Shown here: piece after piece, positions 7,263 through 15,650 of the stretch
Layout of the letters: each line of letters starts with the position of its first letter
Position numbering within the stretch: position 1 is the first letter of the stretch
NCBI GenBank assembly: GCA_020831775.1
Contig: JAFIFZ010000072.1
Span: 1-64,000 of the forward strand
Length of the DNA: 64,000 bases
Origin: Phycisphaerales bacterium
Lineage (GTDB): Bacteria > Planctomycetota > Phycisphaerae > Phycisphaerales > UBA1924
Reading direction: 5' to 3'
Position numbers and translations under genes: made by a program
Notes under the pieces: generated by a model
Database searches by the model: none
What the model was told of the DNA's origin: nothing
What the model saw: the letters and a program-made list of their open reading frames with translations, nothing else

Positions 7263-8223
7263 AACACACGACCTCCCCCGCCTGCCCGCCCGCTCGCCCG
7301 ACGCCCACAAGGGGGACGCGGGGCGCGTGGCGGTCTTCGGCGGGCGCTGCGGCGAGGCCTGGATGCCCGGCGCGCCGGCGCTCGTCGCCCGCGGCGCTTT
7401 CAGGGCCGGGGCGGGGCTGGTGCGGATCTGTGCGCCCTCGCCGGTGCTGCCCGGGGCGGTGCAGATCGAGCCTTCGGCGACGGGCGTGCCCCTGCCGACC
7501 GACGGCACGGGCTCGCTGATCCCGCACGAGACGGCCGAGCTGTTCGACGAGATCGTCGAGACCTGCGACGCGATCGCGGTCGGGCCGGGGCTTGGGACGG
7601 ACATCGGGGCGATCGCGCTCTGCCTCCGGGCGGTGCAGCAGGAGCACGCGCCGGTGATCGTCGACGCCGACGCGATCAACTGCCTGGCGCTGGTGCCCGA
7701 GTTGCACCGGGACTTCCGCGCCCGCGCGGTGCTGACCCCCCACCCCGGCGAGTTTTCGCGCCTCGCCTCGGCGCTGCGGCTGGGGGTCAAGCCCGAGGAC
7801 GGGGCTTCACGAAGAGATTCAGCCGAACGCCTGGCGCAGCGGCTGGGGTGCGTCGTGGTGCTCAAAGGGCTCGGGACGGTCGTGAGCGACGGGGTGCGGA
7901 CCTGGGTCTGCGACCGTGGGCACCCGTGTTTGGCGACGGCGGGCACGGGCGATGTGCTGACGGGGGTGATCGCCGCACTGGCGGGCCAATACCTGCAGGC
8001 GGCGCCGATGCCGGGCCTGCCCGAGCACATCCGGGCCAAGATGCCGGCGGATCCTTCGCGCCCCTTGGACCTGTTCGATGTCGCGCGGCTCGGCGTGCAG
8101 GCCCACGCGGTGGCGGGCGAGCTCTGGGCCGAGCGGAGCGGGGTCGAGAGCGGGCTGCTGGCGCGCGAGCTGGCGGACCTGCTGCCCGAGGCGCTCGGCG
8201 GGCTGCGCGATCACGCGGAATGA
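7252..8223 (+). CDS. nnrD: ADP-dependent NAD(P)H-hydrate dehydratase
   Basis: Enzyme of 323 residues in the YjeF C-terminal/ribokinase-like family that repairs hydrated NAD(P)H using ADP. Visible marks are AGLVRICAP near the N-terminus, the VGPGLGTD loop, DADAINCLAL, TPHPGEFSRL, and the phosphate-binding/catalytic ATAGTGDVLTGVIAAL. The N-terminal epimerase domain of bifunctional YjeF proteins is absent. GTG at 7252 is preferred because it leads directly into the conserved N-terminus. An ATG at 7216 lies deeper in the upstream gene. It overlaps the transglutaminase gene by 11 nt, so the two are probably co-transcribed. Confidence 0.9.
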   Translation: MDAETHDLPRLPARSPDAHKGDAGRVAVFGGRCGEAWMPGAPALVARGAFRAGAGLVRICAPSPVLPGAVQIEPSATGVPLPTDGTGSLIPHETAELFDEIVETCDAIAVGPGLGTDIGAIALCLRAVQQEHAPVIVDADAINCLALVPELHRDFRARAVLTPHPGEFSRLASALRLGVKPEDGASRRDSAERLAQRLGCVVVLKGLGTVVSDGVRTWVCDRGHPCLATAGTGDVLTGVIAALAGQYLQAAPMPGLPEHIRAKMPADPSRPLDLFDVARLGVQAHAVAGELWAERSGVESGLLARELADLLPEALGGLRDHAE

Positions 8224-8246
8224 CAGGCCGCGGGTCAGTCCGGGCG

Positions 8247-8867
8247 TCAGTCCAGGCGTCTGGGGGCGATGCTGGTGACGAGGCGGACGAAGGGGGCGCG
8301 GAGCTCGCCGACCATGCTGTCGGCCTGCGTGTCGTCGGGGCGGAGGGTGAGGTCGATGGTGGCGCGGGTGAGGCGGGGGCCGACATCGTATTCGAGTGTG
8401 AACATCGCGTCCTCGACGCGGCGCACGAGGGTGCGCGTGCTGGTCTCGACGAGGGTCGATCCCTCGTACTGCTCGACGGTGGCCTGGAGCTCGAAGGGGC
8501 CGGTGGGGCCGGGCGCGTCGACGCGTTCGATGCGCCAGACCTGGCGCGCATTGCTGAAGGGGTCGGGGATGAGCTCGAACTCGATGGAGGTCGACTCGAT
8601 GCGCGGGTCGATGATCGGGTTAACGGGGAAGGGGCCGAAGTTTTCGCCGGTGCGGATGAGGGCGGTCAGGCGCTGCATGACCAGGCGCCCGACGACATGG
8701 GTGGAGACGGACTCGGAGGTGACCTTGTAGCTCTTGAAGCTCGTGTCGAGGGCGACCATGGTCGCGGTGAGCAGCGTGGCGCTGATGGTGAGCGCCACGA
8801 GCATTTCGATGAGGCTGAAGCCTCTGCTCATGCTTCTGCGGCGGCGATTGCGTTGGCTGGGATTCAC
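8247..8867 (-). CDS. Prepilin-like protein (PulJ/GspJ-like minor pseudopilin)
   Basis: Protein of 206 residues with a class III/type IV prepilin leader: a short basic N-terminus, RG cleaved before FSLIE, then the hydrophobic helix MLVALTISATLLTATMVAL. The rest is beta-rich and resembles minor pseudopilins of type II secretion and type IV pilus systems. Peptidase and methylase processing before Phe is expected from the motif. It is the last gene of the pilus operon and overlaps the giant pilus protein by 4 nt (ATGA), indicating translational coupling. Confidence 0.8.
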   Translation of the reverse strand: MNPSQRNRRRRSMSRGFSLIEMLVALTISATLLTATMVALDTSFKSYKVTSESVSTHVVGRLVMQRLTALIRTGENFGPFPVNPIIDPRIESTSIEFELIPDPFSNARQVWRIERVDAPGPTGPFELQATVEQYEGSTLVETSTRTLVRRVEDAMFTLEYDVGPRLTRATIDLTLRPDDTQADSMVGELRAPFVRLVTSIAPRRLD

Positions 8868-11797
8868 TGCGCACCCTCCCTGTAGCTGAGCGGGATCGGC
8901 CGGACGCTGAGGGGGAGCATGATGCCGTTGGGCATGCTCATGAGGGGATCGAAGCGGATGGTGATGCGTCCGTAGCCGTGGAAGGGGACGGGTGTGGAGC
9001 CGTCGGGCTGATCGTCGAAGGGGCCGACATCGGCGAGGCCGTCGCCGGTGGTGTCGTAGCCGACGATCTTGACGCCGCCGACCTTGGGGAGGGTGCGGGG
9101 GTCGAGGGATTCCTCGTCGCCGTCTTCGGGTCCGAAGTAGCCGATGGTGCAGTTGAAGAGCCCGGGGTTGCCGATGGGGTTGCCGAAGACATCGACGAGG
9201 GGGGGCTCGCCGTAGCGGGGCTGGAAGGTGAGGAGGATGGCGCCCTCGATGTTTGCGTTGCCCCTGACATCGAGGATGCCCGCGACGATGACGCCCCGGA
9301 GCTGGACATTCTGCTCGGGCGGGCTGTTGAAGGTGCCCACATCGACGGAGTAGTGCGGGAGCATCATCGAGCTCTTGACGATCTCCTGCAGGGCCTGGAC
9401 TGTGGGGTTAAAGTCGGGGTCGCCCGGGTGCTCGGGGTGTTCGTTGGTGAAGCGGGTTTTGCCGGTGAACTGGATCTTGTTGCGGACATGGGTGAAGGCC
9501 TGCGGCTTGTCGCTGACGATCGAGCCGACGAAGAGGCAGTCGTGGAAGCGGAGGTTGTTGGAGAGCTTCTTGGTGTTGACGATGCGCTTGCCGTCGATGA
9601 CGAGGGGATCGGGGAGTCTGTCGTACTCGCTGGGCGCGTAGGTGCTGATCTCGGACTGGAGGATGTCGCCCTTGTCGAGCGCGGGGCGTGCGAGGAGGAT
9701 GTTCTCCTCGGGCGGGACGGCTGTCGGGGGGAGCATGGGCGGCGCGTCGTCGGCGGTCTCGCCGGGGTTGGGGCCGTAGATGTCACGGTTGAAGGCTGGG
9801 GCTGGCCTGCCGAGGCCGGTGTCGAAGCCCATGCGCCCGTAGAGCGACCAGTGCGGGTGGGTGTTGTTGGTCTGGGTGCGGACCCATGTGACGCCGATGA
9901 ACTCGCAGTTGACGAAGAGGGCGTTGAGGCCCTTGGGGATCTGTGTGTTTCTGAAGACCATGTTCTCGAAGACGGGGCGGTAGTACCAGTCGACGAAGAC
10001 CGGTGCGTTGAAGGGCATCTTCTCGAAGTAGGCGTCCATGTAGTTGTCGGGGAGGCCGTCCTCGGTGGTGTCGGGGTCGAGGCGGATGTAGCGCGGGGAG
10101 GACGAGCCCTGTGGGTTGGTCTCGACATAGGTCTCCAGGTCGGAGACGGAGACGCCCAGGTTGTCGGCGACCTGCTCCCAGAAGTCCGGGCCGTTGGCCT
10201 GGGCCTTCAGGCCGTCCTCGGAGTCGATGAAGGTGTCGGCGTCGACGCGTGGGAGTTCGTCCTCGCCGGCGGCGAAGACCAGCGGCGGGTTGCCGGGGGC
10301 CGGGCGGATGGCGCCTCGGATCGAGTCTCGCCATTCGCCGTGCTCGTTGTTCCACTGCGCCTGGGTGACGCCGATCTTGACGGATCCCTGGAGCTTGACA
10401 TAGCGGTCGAGTCGGTCGAGGACGCCGTCGCGGTAGCCGAGGACCTGGTCTCTGACGGTACCGTCGCCTGCGGTGTCGAAGTGTGGTTCGTTGACGGGGT
10501 CCCACCAACCGGTGTTGGCGAGGTCGTCGAAGCCCCAGACGCCGTTGCGGTTTCGGTCTGGGTTAAACGAGTCGATGAGGATGGCGAGGTCTTTGTCGAT
10601 CTCCGAACCGTCGGCGGCGACGAACTCCGCTGCGAGGTGGGAGTTTGGAGTGCCGGCGCGGAGGAGGTCGGAGAGGGCGACCATGCCGTCGTTGTTCTGG
10701 TCGAAGTGGTTGAGGAAGATGTCGAACTCATCGACATAGCCGTCGCCGGTTGCGTCTGCGAAGGGGCTGTGATCGGGCGAGCCGCCGTAGTCGCCGCCGT
10801 GCTTGTCGGGGATGCCGAGGCGTTCGATGGGGTGTGCGACGCGGAGTCTGTTGTCGCCGTCGACATCGTATTCGGCGACGCCTTCGTAGAAATCGTCGAG
10901 CTTCTGGTCGAGGACGGGGTCAACGCCGTAGAAATCGCTCTTCATCAGCAGCGGCTGGGCGTTTGGGAAGTTGATGTCGTCGAACCAGATGCCGAGATCG
11001 CCGGTGACGCTGACATTCTTGCCGATCATCACGCGGTTGGGGCTGACGATGGCGTGGCGGACCTGCTTGGTGATGCGGTAGTCCTTGGAGACGACGCGGG
11101 TGAGGGCCTGGCCCTGGCGCCGGTAGCCGAAGTCGTAGCCGATCGAGATGACGCGGACATCGGTGCCGTTGGCGCGCGGCGCGTAGATGACCTGGAAGCC
11201 GGCGGTTGTGGGCTCGCCGTTGAGGTAGTTGACCTGGTCGAGCCCGATGACGGGCGTGACGACCCAGCCGTCGAGCTTGAACTCTGCGGGGTCGGTGCCC
11301 GCGGGGGCGGAGGTGATGACGGGGGCGGAGACACCGTCGTGGAGGATGATGTTCTGGTCTGCGGCATGGATGAGCGCGACGGCCTCTGCGACGCCCGCGG
11401 GGCTTGCGGCCTCGGGGTGGCCGCTGGGGGGCGGGAGGATCTCGATGTTGCCGAGCCCGCTGGTGTCGCCGGTCCAGAGCTTCCAGACATTGTCCGCGTC
11501 CATCTCGCTGGAGCTGACGACGAAGCGTTGTGAGGCTTCGGTGAGGCGCTGGGCGCCCATGGCCAGCCCGGTCTCGGCGGCGCCCATGGCGCGCATGACA
11601 TGCAGGTGGGTGCCGGCGGCGCGTGTGTTGCCCTGGCTGGCGACAGCCATGGCGGCCACGAGCGAGCCGAAGAGCACGAGGAACATCATGGAAAGCACGG
11701 AGACAACGCCCCGGCGTGTCAGACGCCTTCGGGGCGGTGCGGGCCGGTGCTTGCCAGCCTCCCGGCCGGCGGATCTCCGATCGCGGCGATGGGTCAT
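8864..11797 (-). CDS. Giant PilX-like pilus-associated protein with EF-hand/dockerin-like calcium motifs
   Basis: Protein of 977 residues. The ATG at 11797 has AAGGAG upstream. Near residue 30 a hydrophobic helix follows a basic stretch (RRGVVSVLSMMFLVLFGSL), then AAETGLAMGAQRLTEAS, the arrangement of PilX/GspK-type minor pilins that lack the strict GFxxxE. The middle (around residues 310-460) carries three calcium-loop-like motifs: DATGDGYVDEFD, DQNNDGMVALSDL and DRNRNGVWGFDDL, with a further DTAGDGTV. They resemble dockerin or EF-hand loops. The C-terminal half is beta-rich with no recognised fold. It lies between two prepilin genes in the operon. A tip adhesin or calcium-dependent assembly factor is possible but inferred. 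Confidence 0.72.
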   Translation of the reverse strand: MTHRRDRRSAGREAGKHRPAPPRRRLTRRGVVSVLSMMFLVLFGSLVAAMAVASQGNTRAAGTHLHVMRAMGAAETGLAMGAQRLTEASQRFVVSSSEMDADNVWKLWTGDTSGLGNIEILPPPSGHPEAASPAGVAEAVALIHAADQNIILHDGVSAPVITSAPAGTDPAEFKLDGWVVTPVIGLDQVNYLNGEPTTAGFQVIYAPRANGTDVRVISIGYDFGYRRQGQALTRVVSKDYRITKQVRHAIVSPNRVMIGKNVSVTGDLGIWFDDINFPNAQPLLMKSDFYGVDPVLDQKLDDFYEGVAEYDVDGDNRLRVAHPIERLGIPDKHGGDYGGSPDHSPFADATGDGYVDEFDIFLNHFDQNNDGMVALSDLLRAGTPNSHLAAEFVAADGSEIDKDLAILIDSFNPDRNRNGVWGFDDLANTGWWDPVNEPHFDTAGDGTVRDQVLGYRDGVLDRLDRYVKLQGSVKIGVTQAQWNNEHGEWRDSIRGAIRPAPGNPPLVFAAGEDELPRVDADTFIDSEDGLKAQANGPDFWEQVADNLGVSVSDLETYVETNPQGSSSPRYIRLDPDTTEDGLPDNYMDAYFEKMPFNAPVFVDWYYRPVFENMVFRNTQIPKGLNALFVNCEFIGVTWVRTQTNNTHPHWSLYGRMGFDTGLGRPAPAFNRDIYGPNPGETADDAPPMLPPTAVPPEENILLARPALDKGDILQSEISTYAPSEYDRLPDPLVIDGKRIVNTKKLSNNLRFHDCLFVGSIVSDKPQAFTHVRNKIQFTGKTRFTNEHPEHPGDPDFNPTVQALQEIVKSSMMLPHYSVDVGTFNSPPEQNVQLRGVIVAGILDVRGNANIEGAILLTFQPRYGEPPLVDVFGNPIGNPGLFNCTIGYFGPEDGDEESLDPRTLPKVGGVKIVGYDTTGDGLADVGPFDDQPDGSTPVPFHGYGRITIRFDPLMSMPNGIMLPLSVRPIPLSYREGAQ

Positions 11798-11820
11798 GGC
11801 TTGCTCCGCTCCTTGGTTTC

Positions 11821-12486
11821 TCACGGGACGATCCAGCTGACTCGGACGATTTCCTCGGCCTGCGCGGCGCCGGGCTCGCGGTAGGAGACCACGACGGTGA
11901 CGCGGAGGGGGAACTCGTCGACCGCCCTGCCCGGGCTGGTTCCCGAGGCGGGCTCGAAGTAGTTCGGTGCGAGGGAGAGGGATGTGTCGAAGGGGTGGAC
12001 CTTGTCGACGAGGACGAGCTGCGACCAGCCCCTCATGGGAACGGGGTTGTTGTCGTTGTCGCGGACGACATTGCCGTCGGGGTCGATCTCGAAGATGACC
12101 TCGCCGAAGCCGTTGATGGGTCCGGGCATGTCGCCGCCATCGCCGAAGCGGATGCCGGCGAAGTCGTCGATGTCGTTGAAGTCCTGAACGGTGACCTCGC
12201 CGGGCTCCGGCCCCCAGCCGACGAGGTTGGTGCCGTCGAGCTCGAGGCCTGTGACGGGGTCGTGGCGGCGGAGCGGCCTTGTGATTTCTCGGATCTCGTT
12301 GGCGAGGTAGGTGGCGGTGGCGGCGTGGCTGGACCAGCGGTTGGCCATCATGAAGGACTGCTGGGCGTCGACGACGGCGACGACGCCGACTCCGATGATG
12401 ATGACCGCGAGGGCGGTCTCGAGGAGGGTGAATCCCCGAGGCCGGTTCCTGCGCCGTCGCCTTGCTCGTTGGCTGGCGGGGTGCAT
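11821..12486 (-). CDS. Type IV prepilin-like protein (PilV/GspI-like)
   Basis: Protein of 221 residues. AGGAGG 6 nt upstream fixes the ATG at 12486. A very basic leader (RARRRRRNRPRG) precedes the cleavage site and FTLLETALAVIIIGVGVVAVVDAQ, a textbook prepilin motif with Glu at +5. The C-terminal domain is acidic and Asn/Asp-rich (DGNVVRDNDNNP). It sits in the operon between pilC and the giant pilus protein, with a 23-nt gap to the latter. A minor pilin is most likely; a major pilin would normally be shorter and more strongly expressed. Confidence 0.82.
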   Translation of the reverse strand: MHPASQRARRRRRNRPRGFTLLETALAVIIIGVGVVAVVDAQQSFMMANRWSSHAATATYLANEIREITRPLRRHDPVTGLELDGTNLVGWGPEPGEVTVQDFNDIDDFAGIRFGDGGDMPGPINGFGEVIFEIDPDGNVVRDNDNNPVPMRGWSQLVLVDKVHPFDTSLSLAPNYFEPASGTSPGRAVDEFPLRVTVVVSYREPGAAQAEEIVRVSWIVP

Positions 12487-12518
12487 GTCGGACCTCCTGA
12501 CACCCTTAAGGATGCGAT

Positions 12519-13745
12519 TCAGCTGACGATCTGGCTCATCTTGAAGATGGGGAGAATGATCGCCATGGCGATGAAGCCGACGATTGATCCCATCACAATG
12601 ATCATGATGGGTTCGATAAGCCCGGTGGCGGCCTTGATGTTTTCCTTGAGCTGCTTGGCGTAGTAGACGCTGATCTGGTCGAGCACCTCGCCGAGCTTGC
12701 CGGACTCCTCGCCCGCGGAGATCATCTGGCAGACGGCCTTGGGGAGGAGGGTGTCCTTGAGGAGGGGCTGGGCGATCTTCTTGCCCTGCTTCACATTTGC
12801 GTGGACGCGGACCCACATGGACTTGAAGAGGCGGTTGCCCGAGATCTCGCCGGTGATCACCAGCGTGTCGAGCATGGGCACGCCGGCGTTGATGAGCTGG
12901 CCCATGGTCTGGAGCGAGCGGCTGATGTAGAGCGAGCGGAACATGTTCTTCACCACGGGGATGGTGAGCTTGAGCCGGTCTGCCCAGTAGGCGCCGACCT
13001 CGGTCTTCAGGGCGATGAAGAGCAGCACGAATGCGCCGAACGCGCCGCCGACGATCAACTGCCACTGGGCGACGAGAACCTTGGAGAGGTTCATGAGGAA
13101 GGTCGTCGTCCAGGGCAGGATGTCTTCCTTGCCCTCGAAGACCTCGTAGAACTTGGGCAGCACGAAGGTGAGCAGGAAGATGGTGACGGCCACGGCGAGC
13201 ACGCCGATGACGGCGGGGTAGATCGAGGCGCCGACGACCATCTTGCGGGTTTCGATCTGCTGACCGATGTAGACGGCGATGCGGTCGAGCATGTCGGCGA
13301 AGGAGCCGGACATTTCCGAAGCACGGACCATGTTGATGTAGAGTGGCCCGAAGAGCTTGGGGTGCTTGGCGAGGGCTTCGGAGAACTGCTTGCCGCTCTC
13401 GACATCCTCTTTCACGCCGAGGATGATCTTCTTGAAGGTGGCGTGTGTGGTCTGATCGGCGATGCCGTCGAGGGCGGCGCGGAGGTTGATGCCCGCGCGG
13501 ACCATGACGGCGAGCTGCGTGGTGAAGTCGAGGACATGCTTCTGCGTGGGCTTTGAGGCGTTGGCCCTCTTGATGAGCTCGATGACGGCCGAGCCCGAGC
13601 TGTTCTCCCCGACCGGGGCGACGCTCATGACATGGGCGCCCTGGTTGCGGAGGATCGCGGCGGCTGTCGCGGCGCTGTCGGCCGCGACGATGCCCCCGCG
13701 GACAACGCCTTCGGCGGAACGGACCTGGTAGCGATAGTTCGGCAT
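12519..13745 (-). CDS. pilC: Type IV pilus/type II secretion inner-membrane platform protein
   Basis: Protein of 408 residues of the PilC/GspF family, the membrane platform that contacts the assembly ATPase. It has the two repeated T2SSF domains of the family, each a cytoplasmic helical bundle (TTQLAVMVRAGINLRAALDGI and SRSLQTMGQLINAGVPMLDTL) followed by membrane segments (VIGVLAVAVTIFLLTFVLPKF and IMIIVMGSIVGFIAMAIILPIF). Full length, with a GGAG ribosome binding site. It lies directly downstream of pilT. The gspF name would serve equally well, because the window does not show whether the machine is a pilus or a secretion pseudopilus. Confidence 0.92.
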   Translation of the reverse strand: MPNYRYQVRSAEGVVRGGIVAADSAATAAAILRNQGAHVMSVAPVGENSSGSAVIELIKRANASKPTQKHVLDFTTQLAVMVRAGINLRAALDGIADQTTHATFKKIILGVKEDVESGKQFSEALAKHPKLFGPLYINMVRASEMSGSFADMLDRIAVYIGQQIETRKMVVGASIYPAVIGVLAVAVTIFLLTFVLPKFYEVFEGKEDILPWTTTFLMNLSKVLVAQWQLIVGGAFGAFVLLFIALKTEVGAYWADRLKLTIPVVKNMFRSLYISRSLQTMGQLINAGVPMLDTLVITGEISGNRLFKSMWVRVHANVKQGKKIAQPLLKDTLLPKAVCQMISAGEESGKLGEVLDQISVYYAKQLKENIKAATGLIEPIMIIVMGSIVGFIAMAIILPIFKMSQIVS

Positions 13746-13799
13746 CGTTGCTCCGCTTCCTCACGCTTGGCCCGGCACAGCCCCCGGGCCGGCGGGCAC

Positions 13800-14861
13800 T
13801 CAGGCCGCCAACTGCTTGTCGAGCTTGTCGGGGTAGACGGCCTGGGCGATGGCGTCTTCCTTGCTGATCATGCCGTTGAAGTACAGCTCCGCGATGGAGG
13901 TGTCCAGGCTGCACATGCCGATCGCCCTGTTGGTCTCGATGACATTGGGGATCTCGTAGGTGCGTCCCTCGCGGATGAGGTTGCGCACGGCGGAGGTGCA
14001 GAGGAGCGTCTCGACGGCGGGGACCATGCCCGGGCGGTCCTGTCGTGCGAACAGGGTCTGGGAGACGACCGCCTGGAGCGTGCCCGAGAGCATCGCGCGG
14101 ATCTGGTTCTGCTGGGTGGCCGGGTACATGTCGATGATTCGCTCGACCGTCTGCGAGGCATTGACGGTGTGGAGCGTGGAGAGGACGAGGTGGCCGGTCT
14201 CGGCGGCGGAGATCGCAAGAGCGGTGGTTTCGAGGTCTCGCATTTCGCCGACGAGGATGATGTCGGGGTCCTGTCGCAGGGCGTGCTTGAGGCCGCTGGC
14301 GAAGGTGGGCATGTCCTGCCCGAGCTCGCGCTGCTCGATGAGGCACTGCTCGGACTCGAACTTGTATTCGACGGGGTCTTCGAGGGTGATGATGTGCTTG
14401 CTGTAGCGCTGGTTCATGGCCTGGATCATGGCCGCCAGCGTGGTGGACTTACCCGAGCCGGTGTCGCCGGTGACGAGGACGAGTCCGCGTGGGAGGTAGG
14501 TGAGGCGTGCGATGACCTCGGGGAGGTTGAGGGCCGCCAGGGGCGGGACCTTGGTCTTGATCATCCTGAGCGCCATGCCGATGGCGCCCTTCTGCATGTG
14601 GGCGTTGACGCGGTAGCGGGCGAGATCGGGGATCTCGTAGGAGAAGTCCGCGTCCTTGTTCTTGTGGAAGATGTCCTGGGCCTCTGGGGGCGCCATCTGC
14701 TCGAGCATCGACGCCGCGTCGTCGGGCGTGAGCTCGTCGAAGTCCATCGGGGTCATCACCTGGTGGACCCGCATGAAGGGCGGGTGGCCCGCGATGAGGT
14801 GCACATCGGACGCGTCCGCGTCGAACGCGGCGTGGAGAATGTCTTGCAGATCGATCGCCAT
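13800..14861 (-). CDS. pilT: PilT-type pilus retraction ATPase
   Basis: Hexameric AAA-like secretion ATPase of 353 residues, the PilT length (PilB/GspE are longer). Motifs in order: Walker A GDTGSGKST, Asp box IITLEDPVEY, Walker B DPDIILVGEMRD and the His box ETGHLVLSTLHT. PilT depolymerises type IV pili and drives twitching. GGAGG close to the ATG at 14861 fixes the start. It is the first gene of the five-gene minus-strand operon pilT-pilC-prepilin-giant protein-prepilin, and lies about 190 nt downstream of rnhA. No assembly ATPase (PilB) is present in the window. Confidence 0.93.
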   Translation of the reverse strand: MAIDLQDILHAAFDADASDVHLIAGHPPFMRVHQVMTPMDFDELTPDDAASMLEQMAPPEAQDIFHKNKDADFSYEIPDLARYRVNAHMQKGAIGMALRMIKTKVPPLAALNLPEVIARLTYLPRGLVLVTGDTGSGKSTTLAAMIQAMNQRYSKHIITLEDPVEYKFESEQCLIEQRELGQDMPTFASGLKHALRQDPDIILVGEMRDLETTALAISAAETGHLVLSTLHTVNASQTVERIIDMYPATQQNQIRAMLSGTLQAVVSQTLFARQDRPGMVPAVETLLCTSAVRNLIREGRTYEIPNVIETNRAIGMCSLDTSIAELYFNGMISKEDAIAQAVYPDKLDKQLAA

Positions 14862-15053
14862 GGCGCCTCCGTGGTGGCCGGCCCGGACCGGGCGGCTTCG
14901 AGAGACAGCATCGACGCTTGCCCGCCCCGGGTTGACGGGGGCGCTGCGGCAAACCGGGCGGAACACGCCGTCTGCGCCGACGCGCCCGCGCAACCCCTAC
15001 AACCCGGCGCGTCCGGGAACTCTGTGGCGTCCAGAACGGGCGTGCGGGAGGGG

Positions 15054-15569
15054 CTATCGACCGGCCGCGGCGTCCCGGGCTGCGACGGCGAGCTCGTCGG
15101 CTCGCTCGTTCTCGGGATGGCCGGCGTGCCCCCGGACCCAGTGGAAGTCCAGCTCGTGGACGCCCGACAGCTCGTCAAGCCGTCGCCAGAGGTCCTCGTT
15201 CTTCACTGGCTTCTTCGAGGCGGTCTTCCAGCCCTTCGCCTTCCAGCCGGCGAGCCACTCCTTCAGCCCTTTGAGGACATACTGCGAGTCGGAGTAGAGC
15301 TCGACCTTCGAGGGCCTGTTCAGGCGCTCCAGCCCGTTGATGACCGCGAGCAGCTCCATGCGGTTGTTGGTGGTGCGTCCCTCGCCCCCGGAGCCCTCGA
15401 TCTCCTTGCCCGTGGAGGGATGCTTGAGGATGTAGGCCCACCCCCCCGGGCCTGGGTTGCCCGAGCAGGCGCCGTCGGTGTAGAGCTCGACGGTCGTGTG
15501 GGGGCCTTTGTCGCTGGGCGAGGGGTCTGGGCTGGAGGACCTTGGGCTGGAGGGCGTTGGGGCGGCCAT
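15054..15569 (-). CDS. rnhA: Ribonuclease HI
   Basis: Endonuclease of 171 residues that cuts RNA in RNA-DNA hybrids. The four acidic catalytic residues are in place: Asp in [12 protein letters not shown], Glu in [11 protein letters not shown], Asp in LYSDSQYV and Asp in NERADELA. The flanking [11 protein letters not shown] is also typical. About 25 extra Ser/Pro-rich residues precede the domain. ATG at 15569 is the only reasonable start. It lacks a Shine-Dalgarno sequence but has TACCAT 7 nt upstream. It is divergent from purL with only 81 nt between starts. Confidence 0.94.
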   Translation of the reverse strand: MAAPTPSSPRSSSPDPSPSDKGPHTTVELYTDGACSGNPGPGGWAYILKHPSTGKEIEGSGGEGRTTNNRMELLAVINGLERLNRPSKVELYSDSQYVLKGLKEWLAGWKAKGWKTASKKPVKNEDLWRRLDELSGVHELDFHWVRGHAGHPENERADELAVAARDAAAGR

Positions 15570-15576
15570 GGGGGCG

Positions 15577-15582
15577 ATGGTA
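15577..15582 (-). promoter_or_regulatory. Putative -10 box (TACCAT) for leaderless rnhA
   Basis: On the minus strand TACCAT ends 7 nt before the rnhA ATG at 15569. It is back to back with the purL -10 candidate, giving a compact divergent promoter. Confidence 0.45.
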
Positions 15583-15638
15583 CCGCCCGGAGGGTGTCGG
15601 TCTCGGCGACCGGGTCGGTCTTTGGCAGAGAGCGGAGG

Positions 15639-15644
15639 TACGAT
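15639..15644 (+). promoter_or_regulatory. Putative -10 box (TACGAT) for leaderless purL
   Basis: TACGAT ends 6 nt before the purL ATG at 15651. A GGAGG at about 13 nt from the start is too far for normal use, so leaderless initiation is a fair alternative. Confidence 0.4.
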
Positions 15645-15650
15645 CGGGCC

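Noticed and set aside
8978-11533. An 851-codon open frame on the plus strand opposite the giant pilus protein
   Set aside because: Its translation is a low-complexity Val/Asp/Gly/Glu mix typical of antisense to a GC-rich gene. The minus strand has a signal/pilin helix, EF-hand motifs and operon overlaps.
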